Assembly: GCA_016208645.1 (NCBI GenBank)
Contig: JACQXP010000223.1
Coordinates: forward strand, 1-5,878
Length of the DNA stretch: 5,878 nt
Direction of reading: 5' to 3'
DNA from: Candidatus Methylomirabilota bacterium
GTDB lineage: Bacteria > Methylomirabilota > Methylomirabilia > Methylomirabilales > 2-02-FULL-66-22
Below, piece by piece: positions 5,394 to 5,878 of the stretch. The notes under the pieces are model-generated. The model did no database searches, was not told where the DNA came from, and was given only the letters and a program-made list of their open reading frames with translations. Both the position numbers and the translations under genes were made by a program. The first letter of the stretch is position 1. The number at the start of each line of letters is the position of its first letter.

Positions 5394-5878
5394 TGATCCT
5401 CGCCCTCGTCACCCCATACTATTTCCCCTCGGTCCGCGGCAACTCCATCACGGTCCAGCGGATCGAATCCGGCCTGCGGGATCAGGGCCTGACGGTCCAG
5501 GTGTTCTCCCTGGACCAGCAGGACCGTGACGCGATCCTGGCCGGCCTCCGCCGCCTGCGCCCCGACGTGATCCATGGCCTTCACGCCACGAGGACCGGCC
5601 CGCTGGTCGGAGAGGCCGGTCGGGACTTGGATGTCCCGGCCGTCATCACCATGACCGGGACGGACGTGAACCTGGACCTCTTCGACCCCGCCTGCCGGCC
5701 GATCGTCCTGGAGGTCCTGGAGGCCGCGCGCGCCATCGTGGTATTCCACGCGTCCATCCGCGACAAGCTGCTGCGCGAGGTGCCGGCCACCGGCCCACGC
5801 CTCCACGTGATCGGCCAGACGGTGCAGTGCGACGAGAAGGTCTACGACCTGCGGGGCAAGCTTGGCCTGGGCCCCGGC
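5393..5878 (+). CDS. GT4-type (GT-B fold) glycosyltransferase, N-terminal part, start uncertain
   Basis: The right-edge frame encodes the N-terminal Rossmann half of a GT-B glycosyltransferase, 162 residues if begun at CTG 5393. Visible marks are beta strand 1 with its loop (ILALVTPYYFPSVRGNSITV), RPDVIHGLHATRTGPL, PAVITMTGTDVNLDLFDPA, ARAIVVFHASIRDKL and HVIGQTVQCDE. These suit an enzyme moving a sugar from an activated donor; the donor-binding C-terminal half lies outside the window. The GNSITVQRIESGL, GLHA and TGTD pattern also recalls SenB-like selenosugar synthases, but no senA or senC partner is visible. There is no in-frame ATG, GTG or TTG before the conserved region: the next is GTG at 5501, too late. 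An out-of-frame ATG at 5238 has AGGG seven bases upstream. The boundary is therefore provisional, while the coding nature is clear from conserved motifs and third-position GC. Confidence 0.8.
   Translation, partial: MILALVTPYYFPSVRGNSITVQRIESGLRDQGLTVQVFSLDQQDRDAILAGLRRLRPDVIHGLHATRTGPLVGEAGRDLDVPAVITMTGTDVNLDLFDPACRPIVLEVLEAARAIVVFHASIRDKLLREVPATGPRLHVIGQTVQCDEKVYDLRGKLGLGPG

Noticed and set aside
5238..5396. Separate small gene starting at ATG 5238 (52 codons)
   Set aside because: Apart from the first dozen codons it is heptamer repeat translated, ending at the TGA right after the tract; more likely a leftover or alternative start for the glycosyltransferase than a gene.
4916..5806. Minus-strand open frame of 296 codons across the AsmA end, the heptamer tract and the glycosyltransferase
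   Set aside because: Its middle is only the heptamer repeat translated (SREPRAES-type), and both ends are antisense to clear coding sequence.

Overview
The window is GC-rich, GTG starts are common, and it encodes an AsmA-type envelope protein. That points to a diderm (Gram-negative) bacterium. The codon bias, the MFS array and the short-period repeats in the gaps resemble uncultured soil or subsurface lineages such as Methylomirabilota/Rokubacteria, but this placement is a guess from style, not from a marker gene.

Left half (1-2920, minus strand): three paralogous major facilitator superfamily transporters lie head to tail and are read leftward. The first-transcribed copy (A, 1658-2920, 420 aa) and the second (B, 228-1514, 428 aa) align without a gap over 420 residues at about 70% identity (hand count). 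The third (C, 1-184) is cut by the window edge; its first 61 residues match A at about 57%. All three appear to start with GTG followed by a Thr codon, and the invariant Thr-Thr pair falls at residues 20-21 in each. The gaps are 143 bp (A-B) and 43 bp (B-C), compatible with one leftward operon. The substrate cannot be read from the sequence; the overall look is of the monocarboxylate/oxalate-formate porter-like branch.

Centre (2921-3251): a 331-bp divergent gap separates the transporter array from the rightward genes. It holds a candidate leftward promoter, an 8-bp inverted repeat and a 92-bp nest of stem-loops built from octamer units.

Right half (3252-5878, plus strand): a complete AsmA-family protein (653 aa, N-terminal membrane anchor, probably involved in envelope lipid homeostasis) is followed by the N-terminal part of a GT4-type glycosyltransferase that runs off the right edge. 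Eighteen degenerate heptamers separate them. The tract ends exactly where conserved glycosyltransferase sequence begins, and the glycosyltransferase frame has no ATG, GTG or TTG upstream of its first beta strand.

The most notable non-gene pattern is that every gap carries its own short-period (7 or 8 bp) degenerate repeat or hairpin, and two of them touch coding ends (the C-terminus of B and the N-terminus of the glycosyltransferase). I see no RNA gene, CRISPR array, insertion sequence or defence system here. Apart from the repeat biology and the transporter triplication, the gene content is ordinary.
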